Origin: Defluviitaleaceae bacterium
GTDB taxonomy: Bacteria > Bacillota > Clostridia > Lachnospirales > WRAX01
Reading direction: 5' to 3'
Length of the DNA: 35,708 nucleotides
Assembly: GCA_009785595.1 (NCBI GenBank)
Contig: WQVZ01000012.1
Span: forward strand, 1-35,708
Position 1 is the first letter of the stretch; each line of letters opens with the position of its first letter. A program made the position numbers and the translations under genes. This document shows positions 7,393 through 15,245 of the stretch, piece after piece. The notes below the pieces were generated by a model. That model saw only the letters and a list, made by a program, of their open reading frames with translations, searched no databases and had not been told where the DNA came from.

Positions 7393-8454
7393 ATGCGCAC
7401 TAAAATCTTTAAATACACCATTACCATACTTGTCTTTGCGCTGGTATTTCTTGCGGCGCAACGGCTTCTTGTGCCAAAATACGCCTACAGCATACTGGAG
7501 GGCGGCCTTATCCGCGAATGGTATACCACGTCAATGGATCAGGACGTAATATTTATAGGCGATTGCGAGGTTTACGCCAATTTCTCTCCTGTTAAGCTAT
7601 GGGAAGAATTCGGCATAACATCCGCCATACGTGGCAGCCCCCAGCAACTTATTTGGCAGTCATATTATCTGCTGGAAGAAACCCTGCGCCACCACACGCC
7701 GTCCGTTGTGGTGTTTAATGTGCTGGCCATGCAATATAACGAACCCCAAAACGAGGCCTACAACCGCCTTACCCTGGATGGTATGCGCATGTCGCCCTCT
7801 TGGTTTCGCTCTGTAATGGCATCACGGACAGAAGACGAGGATTTGCTGTCATACTTTCTGCCGTTTTTTAGGTACAAAGACCGCTGGCGTGATATTTCTG
7901 CCGAGGATTTTCGCTATTTCTTCCGCAACCCCCGTGTGTCCATCAACGGCTTTATGGTACGCAGTGATGTTGTACCCGCGGGCTGGATACCAGACCCCCT
8001 ACCCTTGGCAAATCCGCAATTTGGCGACAAGGCATATTACTACCTTAACCGAATGGTTCAGCTGTGTGCCGCCCACGATATACCCCTGGTGCTGATAAAG
8101 GCACCGTCGTTGTTTCCCTATTGGCACAGCCAGTGGAACGACCAGATTGTGGCCTTTGCCGAGAAAAATGACTTGCTTTACATTAACTTTTTAGAGTATA
8201 CTGATGATATTGGCTTGGATTTCTCCCTGCATACCTTTAACGCAGGCCTGCACCTAAATGTCTTTGGTGCGGAAAAACTGACTCAATTTTTCGGTGAAAT
8301 TTTGCAGGCAGAGTTTGACCTACCCGACCGGAGAAGCGAAACGGCCACAGCGGCTCGCTGGGCTGAAAAAAGTGCCTTGTATCATCGTATTATCGCAAGG
8401 CAGCTGGCAGAGATTGAGGAAACAGGACGTATACAGAGTTTTTTAATAGAGTAG
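7393..8454 (+). CDS. DltD/AlgJ-like extracytoplasmic SGNH-fold protein with Cys in the nucleophile position
   Basis: A 353-aa protein with one N-terminal membrane anchor (residues 8-27) and the rest outside. The block I motif is FIGDCEVYANFSP: the usual GDS reads GDC, so a thiol replaces the catalytic serine. A later AGLHLNVFGAEK segment fits block V of SGNH hydrolases, which carries the catalytic His. RGSPQQLIWQSYYLLEE is a conserved stretch of the clostridial version. DltD-type partners act with MBOAT proteins in moving an acyl group onto the outer polymer. Ribosome site AGGAGG; 9 bp after the MBOAT stop. Its TAG stop forms part of a palindromic repeat (8451-8476). Confidence 0.75.
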   Translation: MRTKIFKYTITILVFALVFLAAQRLLVPKYAYSILEGGLIREWYTTSMDQDVIFIGDCEVYANFSPVKLWEEFGITSAIRGSPQQLIWQSYYLLEETLRHHTPSVVVFNVLAMQYNEPQNEAYNRLTLDGMRMSPSWFRSVMASRTEDEDLLSYFLPFFRYKDRWRDISAEDFRYFFRNPRVSINGFMVRSDVVPAGWIPDPLPLANPQFGDKAYYYLNRMVQLCAAHDIPLVLIKAPSLFPYWHSQWNDQIVAFAEKNDLLYINFLEYTDDIGLDFSLHTFNAGLHLNVFGAEKLTQFFGEILQAEFDLPDRRSETATAARWAEKSALYHRIIARQLAEIEETGRIQSFLIE

Positions 8455-8476
8455 GGACGGCCGCCCCCGGCCGCCC
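8451..8476. repeat. GTAGGG-type short palindromic repeat (copy 1)
   Basis: A GC-rich hairpin with CGGCCG arms around CCC, opening with GTAGGGACGG and closing with CGGCCGCCC. It resembles the units at 11183, 27771 and 31946 in sequence plan, and it provides the stop codon of the SGNH gene. Confidence 0.65.
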
Positions 8477-8500
8477 AACACAATGAGGTGAAAATCAATT

Positions 8501-9046
8501 ATGAAAAAACGGATCATACTAATCATTATTGCGGCTGCGGCAATCTTTGCCCTTGCGGCTTGCGGCGGCAATCAAGAGCCATCACAAATATCACCCGGCA
8601 ACCCTACCCCAACCCCCACTACGGCACCGGCGCAAGCCGGCACCCAGACCGGCTTTGCCTTTGCCATTAGCGGCCACACCATCCATATGGACGCAAATAT
8701 GGGCGATGTGTTGGACATGCTAGGCGAACCCCTTGGTATATTTGAGGCACCCAGCTGCGCCTTTGACGGCATCGACCGCATTTTCCAATTTCCCACCATA
8801 CAGATACACACATATCCTCTGGACGATCAAGATTTTGTCCACACCATCATGATACGCGATGACAGCGTGGCCACGGTTGGCGGTATTTTTTTGGGTAGCA
8901 GCTTTGATGACCTTATGGCCGCCTATGGTGATGGATATAGCCAGGAGGCGGGTATGTTTACCTTTACCCGCGGCCGCACAACCCTTTCTTTCTTGGTGGA
9001 AAATGACATGGTAGTATCCATATTGTACGGTTTGATTATGGATTAG
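8501..9046 (+). CDS. putative lipoprotein of unknown function
   Basis: A 181-aa secreted lipoprotein. The signal peptide is MKKRIILIIIAAAAIFALAAC with a lipobox ALAAC (lipidated Cys at 21), then a Pro/Thr-rich linker to about 50. The mature domain has two similar halves, each with a G-x-x-x-D-(V/L)-(L/M) pattern (NMGDVLDMLGEPLGIF near 65-80; LGSSFDDLMAAYGDGY near 130-145). This resembles small two-fold proteins with repeated strand-helix units. I do not recognise a named family. Its place between the SGNH and transglutaminase genes suggests a cell-surface helper for the same pathway. Confidence 0.7.
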   Translation: MKKRIILIIIAAAAIFALAACGGNQEPSQISPGNPTPTPTTAPAQAGTQTGFAFAISGHTIHMDANMGDVLDMLGEPLGIFEAPSCAFDGIDRIFQFPTIQIHTYPLDDQDFVHTIMIRDDSVATVGGIFLGSSFDDLMAAYGDGYSQEAGMFTFTRGRTTLSFLVENDMVVSILYGLIMD

Positions 9047-9055
9047 GAGACATAC

Positions 9056-10522
9056 ATGCGCAAAAAATTTGCAATTTCTTTCGGCGTGACAATGCTTGTC
9101 GCCACGCTGGGCATTTTAGGCATATATACGCTGTTTTGGCCTTTTGGCCTTGGTTTTGATTATTCCGTAAAAAGCGTTATCACCGTAACGGGCCACAGAG
9201 TGGAAGCGGCGGCTTTTTTGGACACCGGCGAGGAAATGACCCATGTGTCGGCGCAATTTGCCAATCCGGAGCGTGTTGACTTTTCCGCACCCGGGCGGCA
9301 AACCGTGGCATTAACCCTAACCCGTGGCGAAAGAACACTGGACACCACAGCCGCTATGTATGTTTTAAATGCAGTAGAATATTTGCATTTTGAATTTGCG
9401 GATGCAACCAACATCCCGCCGACCGCCGAAGATTTCATCACAAATGCCCATATACTTGCCATGCCCGTCCAACCCGTTTTTCTGTCCGCTCTGCCCAATT
9501 TTGCAAACCTGGCGGTGGGCCGATATTACATAGATCTTCATGTTGCCGGGGTAATTTTTCGCTCCGCAATTAATGTGGCCGACACAACACCCCCGACAGC
9601 CACACCAGTAAACCGCACCATGACCATGGGACAGGATGTATTTGCCGAGGATTTTGTGGTTAATATACAAGATGCATCCCCCATCGGCTCCATCGGTTTT
9701 GTTAGCGAACCCGACATCTATGCTCCAGGCGAGCAAGTTGTAGAGGTCTATATAGAAGATATTTTTGGCAACAGGGCCGTGTTTACATCAACCCTTACCC
9801 TAAGACCAAATGAAATACCCCCCACAATCACCGGCGTACGCGACCTGGAAATTATGCGCGGCAACCCCATTATGTTCCGCCAGGGCGTAAGTGCCACAGA
9901 TGCCTTTGGCCGTGACCTGGAATTTACAGTAGACAGCAGTAGGGTGGACGCAAATGTGCTGGGTGCCCACACCGTTGTGTATATAGCCGAAGACTCACAG
10001 GGTCTGCGCACAGAAGTTACCGCCACCGTACACATTGTTGATGTTGACCCGGCGTGGATTAACCAAAGAACCGACGAAATTTTAGCGGGAATATTACGCG
10101 ACGGCATGACCCAGGTACAGCAAGCCCGCGCTATATTTGACTGGATAGGCCAAAACGTGGGTTATGCGGCGGATATTGGCCGCGAAACAGTGTATGAAGG
10201 CGCTTTTCAGGCCCTGACCCAACGGCGCGGCAACTGCTTTGTTTTTTACTCTATATCCGAAGTAATGCTCACCCGGGCCGGCATACCCAATATGCGCATA
10301 GACCGCATACCCGGCACCCGCACCAGACACAGATGGAATCTTGTTAATCCTGACGATATGGGCTGGTTTCATTTTGACACCACGCCAAACAGGGTAACAT
10401 TTAACCGCTTTATGTTCACAAACACCCAGGCGGTGGAATTTACAGAACTGATACAGCAAGAAGTTGGCACCAGATATTATTATGTATTTGACCCCACCCT
10501 GTATCCGGAGATTATAGAATGA
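9056..10522 (+). CDS. membrane-anchored transglutaminase-like protein with Ig-like repeats
   Basis: A 488-aa protein with an N-terminal membrane helix (residues 5-30) and an outer part. Three Ig/HYR-like beta repeats follow, with DTTPPTATP near 182, a second near 255 (PPTITGV) and VDVDP near 335. The C-terminal transglutaminase-like domain shows the catalytic triad: Cys in RRGNCFVFY (about 400), His in TRHRWNLV (about 423) and Asp in FHFDTTP (about 440). Such domains cleave or form amide bonds in proteins or peptidoglycan. The gene overlaps the racemase by 4 bp (ATGA), so translational coupling is likely. Having this enzyme in a dlt-like operon is unusual. Confidence 0.85.
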   Translation: MRKKFAISFGVTMLVATLGILGIYTLFWPFGLGFDYSVKSVITVTGHRVEAAAFLDTGEEMTHVSAQFANPERVDFSAPGRQTVALTLTRGERTLDTTAAMYVLNAVEYLHFEFADATNIPPTAEDFITNAHILAMPVQPVFLSALPNFANLAVGRYYIDLHVAGVIFRSAINVADTTPPTATPVNRTMTMGQDVFAEDFVVNIQDASPIGSIGFVSEPDIYAPGEQVVEVYIEDIFGNRAVFTSTLTLRPNEIPPTITGVRDLEIMRGNPIMFRQGVSATDAFGRDLEFTVDSSRVDANVLGAHTVVYIAEDSQGLRTEVTATVHIVDVDPAWINQRTDEILAGILRDGMTQVQQARAIFDWIGQNVGYAADIGRETVYEGAFQALTQRRGNCFVFYSISEVMLTRAGIPNMRIDRIPGTRTRHRWNLVNPDDMGWFHFDTTPNRVTFNRFMFTNTQAVEFTELIQQEVGTRYYYVFDPTLYPEIIE

Positions 10523-11211
10523 GCCGGCCACTGTTAGGCGTGTTGGGCGGCATGGGCGTGCAGGCCACGGGATATTTTTATGATATTTTAAACCGTATGC
10601 AGAACGTATCTAAAGAGCAAGATTATTTGGACGTGCTGGTATACAGCAAGCCATCCATTCCCGACCGCACCGCCTTTATAACCGGCCAAAGCACCGAAAG
10701 CCCATTGTCTTCGCTGTTGCATGGCATACGTCTGTTGGAGGCCGCAGGTGCGGGATGCATCGCCATACCTTGCGTCACTGCCCATTATTTTTATAAAGAA
10801 TTAGCCATGGCTGCGTCTGTACCTGTGCTTAATATACTGGAAGAAACCGCGCTGCATGCCGAAAAACTCGGCCATACAAAGGTAGGTCTGTTGGCAACAG
10901 ATGGCACCATGCACAGCCGTATTTTCCACAAGGCATTTGCCGCAAAAGACATTGAAATTATAGAACCCAGCCGCGATGAACAGGTTGCTGTCATGAAAAT
11001 TATTTACGATACAAAATGTGGGACAAATGTAGAGCCAGCCGCCCTGGCATATTTGGCAGAGAACCTGCACAACAGGGGTGCCCAGGGTGTGGTGCTGGGT
11101 TGCACAGAGCTGCCATTGGTATTTAAAGGGCAAAAACACGAATATATAGAGGCCATGGCGGTGCTGGCCGCGGCGGCGTTATGTAGGGGCGGCATTTTGC
11201 CGCCCGTTTAA
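10519..11211 (+). CDS. aspartate/glutamate racemase family protein
   Basis: A 230-aa cytosolic enzyme of normal family length, PLP-independent, with two catalytic cysteines. Motifs are GVLGGMGVQAT at the N terminus, IPCVTAH around the first Cys (about 83) and VLGCTELPL around the second (about 195). The first motif is normally PCNTAH; here Asn is Val, which should change substrate binding. Known members interconvert L- and D-Asp or D-Glu; some act on other amino acids. It sits between the transglutaminase and the adenylating enzyme, suggesting that it makes the amino acid the ligase activates. The last nine residues are encoded by a palindromic repeat. Confidence 0.8.
   Translation: MSRPLLGVLGGMGVQATGYFYDILNRMQNVSKEQDYLDVLVYSKPSIPDRTAFITGQSTESPLSSLLHGIRLLEAAGAGCIAIPCVTAHYFYKELAMAASVPVLNILEETALHAEKLGHTKVGLLATDGTMHSRIFHKAFAAKDIEIIEPSRDEQVAVMKIIYDTKCGTNVEPAALAYLAENLHNRGAQGVVLGCTELPLVFKGQKHEYIEAMAVLAAAALCRGGILPPV
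11183..11209. repeat. GTAGGGGCG-type palindromic repeat (copy 2)
   Basis: A perfect 7-bp stem (GGGCGGC/GCCGCCC) with a 5-base loop, in the last codons of the racemase gene and just before the ribosome site of the ligase gene. It begins GTAGGGGCGG like the other copies. It could act as a weak internal processing or pausing site. Confidence 0.65.
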
Positions 11212-11228
11212 AAGGAGCGTGAAACACC

Positions 11229-12758
11229 ATGACCAATGTACTGCAATACCTGGAAAAAACCATGACACACATACCAAACCCTGATAAACCGGCATTTATT
11301 GGCGAAACCGGTAGCATGACTTTTCGCCAGCTTTACCATCAATCCCGAGCCATAGGTACTTTTTTGGCTGACAGGGGCGTACGCCAACAGCCCATTGCCG
11401 TGTTTATGGAAAAAAGCCCGGATATGATAGCTGCCTTTTTGGGTGTGGCATACGGCGGCAATTATTATGTACCCGTAGACGCCGAAATGCCGCCTGTGCG
11501 CATACAGCTTATTTTAGAGACCGTCAATCCCCCTTTGATAATTTGCGATGAAACCACACAGCCGCTGGTTGAGAAATGGGGCTTACCTTATGCTACCCAG
11601 CTATTTTCTGGCATAAACCAACACCCCATAAGCGACAACACCTTGGCGCAAATACGCGCCCAAGCCATAGACGCCGACCCTCTTTATGTGGTATTTACAT
11701 CAGGCTCCACGGGCATACCCAAAGGCGTCATTGCATGTCACCGCTCGGTTATTGATTATATTGACAGTCTGTCCGGTGTGTTACAAGTCGGCCCGGATAC
11801 TGTCTTTGGCAATCAGTCGCCTCTATATCTGGACGCCTGCCTAAAGGAGATTTACCCCACCTTAAAATACGGCGCATCTGCTTATCTTATACCAAAATCC
11901 CTGTTTATGTTCCCTGTGCGGCTGATAGAATACATCAACGACAACCGCATTAACACCATATGCTGGGTGGCTTCTGCGCTGGGCTTGGTGGCGGGTCTTG
12001 GGGCCTTGGACAAGTTTACACCCCACACCCTGCACACAGTGGCCTTTGGCAGCGAGGTCTTCCCAATAAAGCACTTTAACCGCTGGCGCGAAGCCCTGCC
12101 CCAGGCGCGTTTTATCCACCTGTATGGCCCAACAGAAGCCACAGGTATGTCCACATACTATGAGGCCGACCGCACCTTTGGCCCAGACGAAAGCATCCCT
12201 ATTGGCCAGCCATTTGTTAATACAGAAATTATTCTGCTGGACGACAATGATGCCCGGCCCCCCCAAGGAGAACCCGGCGAAATATGTATACGCGGAACCT
12301 GCCTAAGCCTAGGATACTTTGGCGACACCCAGCGCACCCAGGCCGCTTTTGTACAAAACCCCCTGTCACCTTTCCCGGACATTATATACAAAACCGGCGA
12401 TATGGGATATATCGGCCCGGATAGCCGGCTGTACTTCATAGCCCGCAAAGACCACCAAATAAAACACATGGGCCACCGCATAGAGCTTGCGGAGATAGAA
12501 TGGGTCGCCAGCCGCTGTAAAGACATACAAATGGCCTGCGCCGTCTTCGATAGCGACGCAAGCCGCATTATCCTATACTATATGCCCCAAAACGACGCCA
12601 CCAAAGCAGAAGTAATGACGGAGCTTAAAACCAATCTGCCCAGATATATGGTGCCCCACGCCATATTCCCCATAGAAAATCTGCCACTAACAGCTGGCGG
12701 CAAATTCGACCGTCTAAGCCTGTTGGAAAAATACCTGGAAAATAAGAAAGGAAAATAA
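11229..12758 (+). CDS. DltA-like amino acid adenylating enzyme (carrier protein ligase)
   Basis: A 509-aa stand-alone adenylation domain of DltA length. It activates an acid with ATP and loads it onto a carrier protein. Core motifs in order: VVFTSGSTGIPKGV (A3), LYGPTEATG (A5), YKTGDMGY (A7), RKDHQIKHMGHRIELAEIE (A8) and LPLTAGGKFDR (A10, catalytic Lys). In DltA the segment CGEVLP holds a Cys that I recall helping to select D-alanine; the matching segment here is GSEVFP, without that Cys. With the racemase upstream, a D-amino acid other than alanine is possible. It follows the racemase by 17 bp (AAGGAG site) and precedes the carrier protein by 3 bp. Confidence 0.85.
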   Translation: MTNVLQYLEKTMTHIPNPDKPAFIGETGSMTFRQLYHQSRAIGTFLADRGVRQQPIAVFMEKSPDMIAAFLGVAYGGNYYVPVDAEMPPVRIQLILETVNPPLIICDETTQPLVEKWGLPYATQLFSGINQHPISDNTLAQIRAQAIDADPLYVVFTSGSTGIPKGVIACHRSVIDYIDSLSGVLQVGPDTVFGNQSPLYLDACLKEIYPTLKYGASAYLIPKSLFMFPVRLIEYINDNRINTICWVASALGLVAGLGALDKFTPHTLHTVAFGSEVFPIKHFNRWREALPQARFIHLYGPTEATGMSTYYEADRTFGPDESIPIGQPFVNTEIILLDDNDARPPQGEPGEICIRGTCLSLGYFGDTQRTQAAFVQNPLSPFPDIIYKTGDMGYIGPDSRLYFIARKDHQIKHMGHRIELAEIEWVASRCKDIQMACAVFDSDASRIILYYMPQNDATKAEVMTELKTNLPRYMVPHAIFPIENLPLTAGGKFDRLSLLEKYLENKKGK

Positions 12759-12761
12759 AAC

Positions 12762-12992
12762 GTGGCTAATTTACTGGAAATTTTACAAGAAATGTACCCC
12801 GATGTAGACTTCGCAACCCACACAGCCCTAATCGACGACAAAGTCATAGACTCTTTTGACGTCATCACCCTTGTGGCAGAAATCAGCGACAGACTAGACG
12901 TAGCCATACCCGCCGAAGAACTTATTCCCGAAAACTTCAACTCCTATGCCGCCCTAAATGCCTTGGTAGATCGCTTGGAAGACGAAGCATAG
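12762..12992 (+). CDS. acyl carrier protein (DltC-like)
   Basis: A 76-aa acidic four-helix carrier protein. The phosphopantetheine site is the Ser of VIDSFDVITLV (about residue 31), which matches the DS(F/L)D attachment motif. It starts with GTG at 12762, preceded by AAAGGAAAA, 3 bp after the ligase stop. It should carry the aminoacyl group made by the ligase to the MBOAT/SGNH pair, as DltC does with DltB and DltD. A phosphopantetheinyl transferase is needed and is not in the window. It is the last gene of the operon; no clear terminator follows. Confidence 0.85.
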   Translation: MANLLEILQEMYPDVDFATHTALIDDKVIDSFDVITLVAEISDRLDVAIPAEELIPENFNSYAALNALVDRLEDEA

Positions 12993-13046
12993 TTAAGATA
13001 AGATAGTCGTGTGAAGAATATATGGTATTCCTAAAGGTGGTTTGTC

Positions 13047-13565
13047 ATGGACGCAGCTTCACGAAGAAATACAATATATGAGATAATTAACCAGAGCAAT
13101 GCACCTGTGAGTGCTTCTTCGCTGGCTAAAAGACTAAATGTAAGTCGTCAAGCCATTGTTGGAGATATAGCACTATTGCGCGCGCAAGGATATGAAGTCA
13201 TTGCGACAGCAAGAGGTTACATGACTCCCGAATTTAGGGAGCCAAATAAATATATCGGAAAAATCGCTTGCTCTCACAGCCCCGAAAATACTAAGAATGA
13301 GTTATACACAATAGTAAATGCAGGAGCTGTTATTTTGGATGTAATAGTTGAGCATGAACTGTATGGAGAAATTGCAGGACAGCTTAACCTTAGAAACCGA
13401 CAGGACGTTGATGCTTTTTTACATAAGGTAAAAACATCTGAGGTCAAGCTGCTGTCTGAACTTACTATGGGAGTACACCTGCATACAATAGCTTGCCGCG
13501 ATAAGGCTCATTTTGAACAGGTATGTCAAGCCCTAGACAAGGCGGGTCATTTATATAAAGATTAG
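13047..13565 (+). CDS. niaR: NiaR-type niacin-responsive repressor (HTH + 3H domain)
   Basis: A 172-aa cytosolic regulator. Residues 8-60 form a winged HTH (IIN, SASSLAKRLNVSRQAIVGDI, LRAQGYEVIATARGY). Residues 75-170 form the 3H domain, named after conserved histidines seen here in ACSHSPE, VEHELYGE and MGVHLHTIAC; these bind a metal and niacin. NiaR represses niacin uptake and NAD synthesis genes when nicotinate is plentiful. The next gene is the niacin transporter NiaX with a palindromic operator in front, which supports the call. The ATG at 13047 is preceded by AAAGGTGG. Its own promoter is unclear; it lies 54 bp after the carrier protein gene. Confidence 0.9.
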   Translation: MDAASRRNTIYEIINQSNAPVSASSLAKRLNVSRQAIVGDIALLRAQGYEVIATARGYMTPEFREPNKYIGKIACSHSPENTKNELYTIVNAGAVILDVIVEHELYGEIAGQLNLRNRQDVDAFLHKVKTSEVKLLSELTMGVHLHTIACRDKAHFEQVCQALDKAGHLYKD

Positions 13566-13568
13566 TTG

Positions 13569-13597
13569 TTGACTTAAATAATCCCACATGATATAAT
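13569..13597 (+). promoter_or_regulatory. SigA promoter of niaX
   Basis: TTGACT, 17 bp, TATAAT. The -10 box is inside the left arm of the palindromic operator. Confidence 0.85.
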
Positions 13598-13628
13598 TTA
13601 CAAGTGACAAGACATATGTAAATTATAT
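13591..13628 (+). promoter_or_regulatory. NiaR operator
   Basis: A perfect 12-bp inverted repeat (ATATAATTTACA and TGTAAATTATAT) around a 14-base centre (AGTGACAAGACATA). The core TTTACA-N14-TGTAAA fits the operator type I associate with NiaR. It covers the -10 box and start of transcription, so binding should block the niaX promoter directly. Confidence 0.8.
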
Positions 13629-13643
13629 TAAGGAGTGGTTATT

Positions 13644-14243
13644 TTGCAAGTAACAGCACGTAAGACCAATGTTTTCCAGTTAGCTGCTACAGCCGTTCTG
13701 ATAGCTGTTGGCATACTAATTCCAATGGTAGCTCCAAGGGTGGTAATAGGGCCTGCTTCGTACACTTTGGCAAGCCATGTGGCTATTTTTATAGCCATGT
13801 TTATTTCCCCAAAAGTTGCAGTCGGTGTCACCTTGGGTACTACTATAGGGTTCTTTTTCGGAGGATTCCCTCTGGTCATAGTGTTTCGAGCTGCCAGCCA
13901 TATAATATGGGCGTGGCCCGGTGCGCTCTATTTATCAAGAATTGATAAATTCAAAATCCCATGGGTTAGGCTGCGCATTTTTTCATTTATAATTGCCGTA
14001 ATCCATGGTGCAGGGGAATTAGTTGCGGTTGTCCTCTTTTATTTCGGTACTGGTTTTCCGGAAGGTACAGGGCTTGTATGGATTTTAGGATTCATTGGTT
14101 TGGGTTCAGTCGTACATAGCATGGTGGATTTAGAAATTGCTAATGTGGTGCGGCTTGTTCTGCAAACGCAAAAGCCCTATAGGGAATTAGCGCGTAGTGA
14201 CAAATATATAGATGCGGTGCGACCTCACATGTCCGGACAATAA
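13644..14243 (+). CDS. niaX: NiaX, niacin-specific ECF transporter substrate-binding (S) component
   Basis: A membrane protein of about 199 aa with roughly six hydrophobic segments, including one at residues 8-25 (AATAVLIAVGILIPMVAPRV), one at 40-60, ISPKVAVGVTLGTTIGFFFG at about 50-70, and helices to about 175. NiaX S components bind niacin and work with a shared ECF energising module (EcfA, EcfA', EcfT) encoded elsewhere. Identity rests on size, the membrane pattern and placement behind NiaR and its operator. The start is taken as TTG at 13644, eight bases after AGGAG; the track's GTG at 13635 is part of that ribosome site. Confidence 0.85.
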   Translation: MQVTARKTNVFQLAATAVLIAVGILIPMVAPRVVIGPASYTLASHVAIFIAMFISPKVAVGVTLGTTIGFFFGGFPLVIVFRAASHIIWAWPGALYLSRIDKFKIPWVRLRIFSFIIAVIHGAGELVAVVLFYFGTGFPEGTGLVWILGFIGLGSVVHSMVDLEIANVVRLVLQTQKPYRELARSDKYIDAVRPHMSGQ

Positions 14244-14330
14244 TATCAATAATGGATTTGGGGGGGGTTAATCTAATTCGTGCCCATAAATGATGTATTC
14301 AAAATTGCTTTTGCCGCAACAAATTTCCCC

Positions 14331-14359
14331 TTGACAAGCACGTGGGTTTCTGGTAGAAT
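14331..14359 (+). promoter_or_regulatory. SigA promoter of tRNA-Trp
   Basis: TTGACA, 17 bp, TAGAAT, ending 20 bp before the first base of the tRNA. Confidence 0.85.
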
Positions 14360-14379
14360 TGGTAATGCTTCAAGCATGC

Positions 14380-14450
14380 AGGGGTATAGTGAAATGGTAT
14401 CACGCCGGTCTCCAAAACCGTTATTGAGGGTTCGAATCCTTCTACCCCTG
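14380..14450 (+). tRNA. tRNA-Trp (anticodon CCA)
   Basis: A full cloverleaf of 71 bases: acceptor AGGGGTA/TACCCCT with discriminator G, D stem GTGA/TCAC with GG in the loop, anticodon loop CTCCAAA, and T loop TTCGAAT on GAGGG/CCTTC. The anticodon CCA reads UGG. CCA is not encoded. The outermost anticodon-stem pair (position 27-43) is a C-T mismatch, leaving four pairs. Confidence 0.97.
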
Positions 14451-14500
14451 GCACATGGGCATGGCCCGTGCAAACCCCCTTAATCCCCCCTTAACAAAGA

Positions 14501-14536
14501 GAAGATTGTCCTTCCCCGGGCGGTCTTCTTTTCTTT
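14501..14536 (+). terminator. rho-independent terminator after tRNA-Trp
   Basis: GAAGATTGTCC pairs with GGGCGGTCTTC (11 pairs including wobbles) around TTCCCC, followed by TTTTCTTT. The convergent DUF421 gene ends 14 bp beyond, so it may serve both strands. Confidence 0.75.
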
Positions 14537-14549
14537 GCACAACAAAAAT

Positions 14550-15179
14550 CTATTTATGCTGGACATGCAGTTTTCCGTCTTTCTGTATTTCGGCGTACAA
14601 TATGCCTTCCTTGCTTTTGATGTTTAGGTCATTTAAAGCATCGTCCAGCCAGCTTTTGGTTAGGCCCAGCTCTTTTAGGTTTTTGGTTATAACTCTGCCC
14701 TCTGATATGACCATTGTCGGAAGACACTTTGCACTTGCTTGTTTTTTAAGGACGCTTAAATCGCCGTTGGGTTCTAAAATTGCATAGTCAACATCCGCCA
14801 CAGAAAAAGCGTTGTTTGTTCTTAGCATCATTGTTAGGTCATCCACATTTAGACGCTCTTTTTTTAATGCCGAATATATGATTTTGCCTTTTTTGATGAG
14901 AATAACGGGCTGCCCGTCGAACAGCTCCCTAAATTTGATGCTTTTTAAAGCCATAAACTCTACAAAGATCGCAAGCCCCACCCAAAGAACTATGCCCAAA
15001 ACAGATCGCCAAAAATCTATATCACTGTGCAAGATGATGTCACCCAACATACTGCCGATAACTATTCCGGAAATATAAGTAAACACATTTAATTGCCCCA
15101 GCTGCTTGTTGCCTATAATTCTAACCAAAACCAGCAGTATTATAAAACCCAACGAAACCCGCATTAAAACTTCCGGCAT
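14550..15179 (-). CDS. DUF421 (YetF/YcaP-type) membrane protein
   Basis: A 209-aa protein with three N-terminal membrane segments (residues 3-75) and a cytosolic alpha/beta domain. Family marks are RIIGNKQLGQLN, FTYISGIVIGSM, then FDGQPVILIKKGKI and the DDLTMMLRTNNAFSVADVDY helix-strand unit. YetF-like proteins are widespread in spore-formers, several in spore membranes, and their exact function is unsettled. The ATG at 15179 is chosen because GGGGTG lies nine bases upstream; the track start (15191) is the GTG of that ribosome site. It is separated from mntP by about 65 bp. Confidence 0.85.
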   Translation of the reverse strand: MPEVLMRVSLGFIILLVLVRIIGNKQLGQLNVFTYISGIVIGSMLGDIILHSDIDFWRSVLGIVLWVGLAIFVEFMALKSIKFRELFDGQPVILIKKGKIIYSALKKERLNVDDLTMMLRTNNAFSVADVDYAILEPNGDLSVLKKQASAKCLPTMVISEGRVITKNLKELGLTKSWLDDALNDLNIKSKEGILYAEIQKDGKLHVQHK

Positions 15180-15245
15180 ATTGATAATCACCCCGGTTTT
15201 TATTATCCCTGGGTTTCTTAAAAACTATGCCCCGTCATCATTGCT

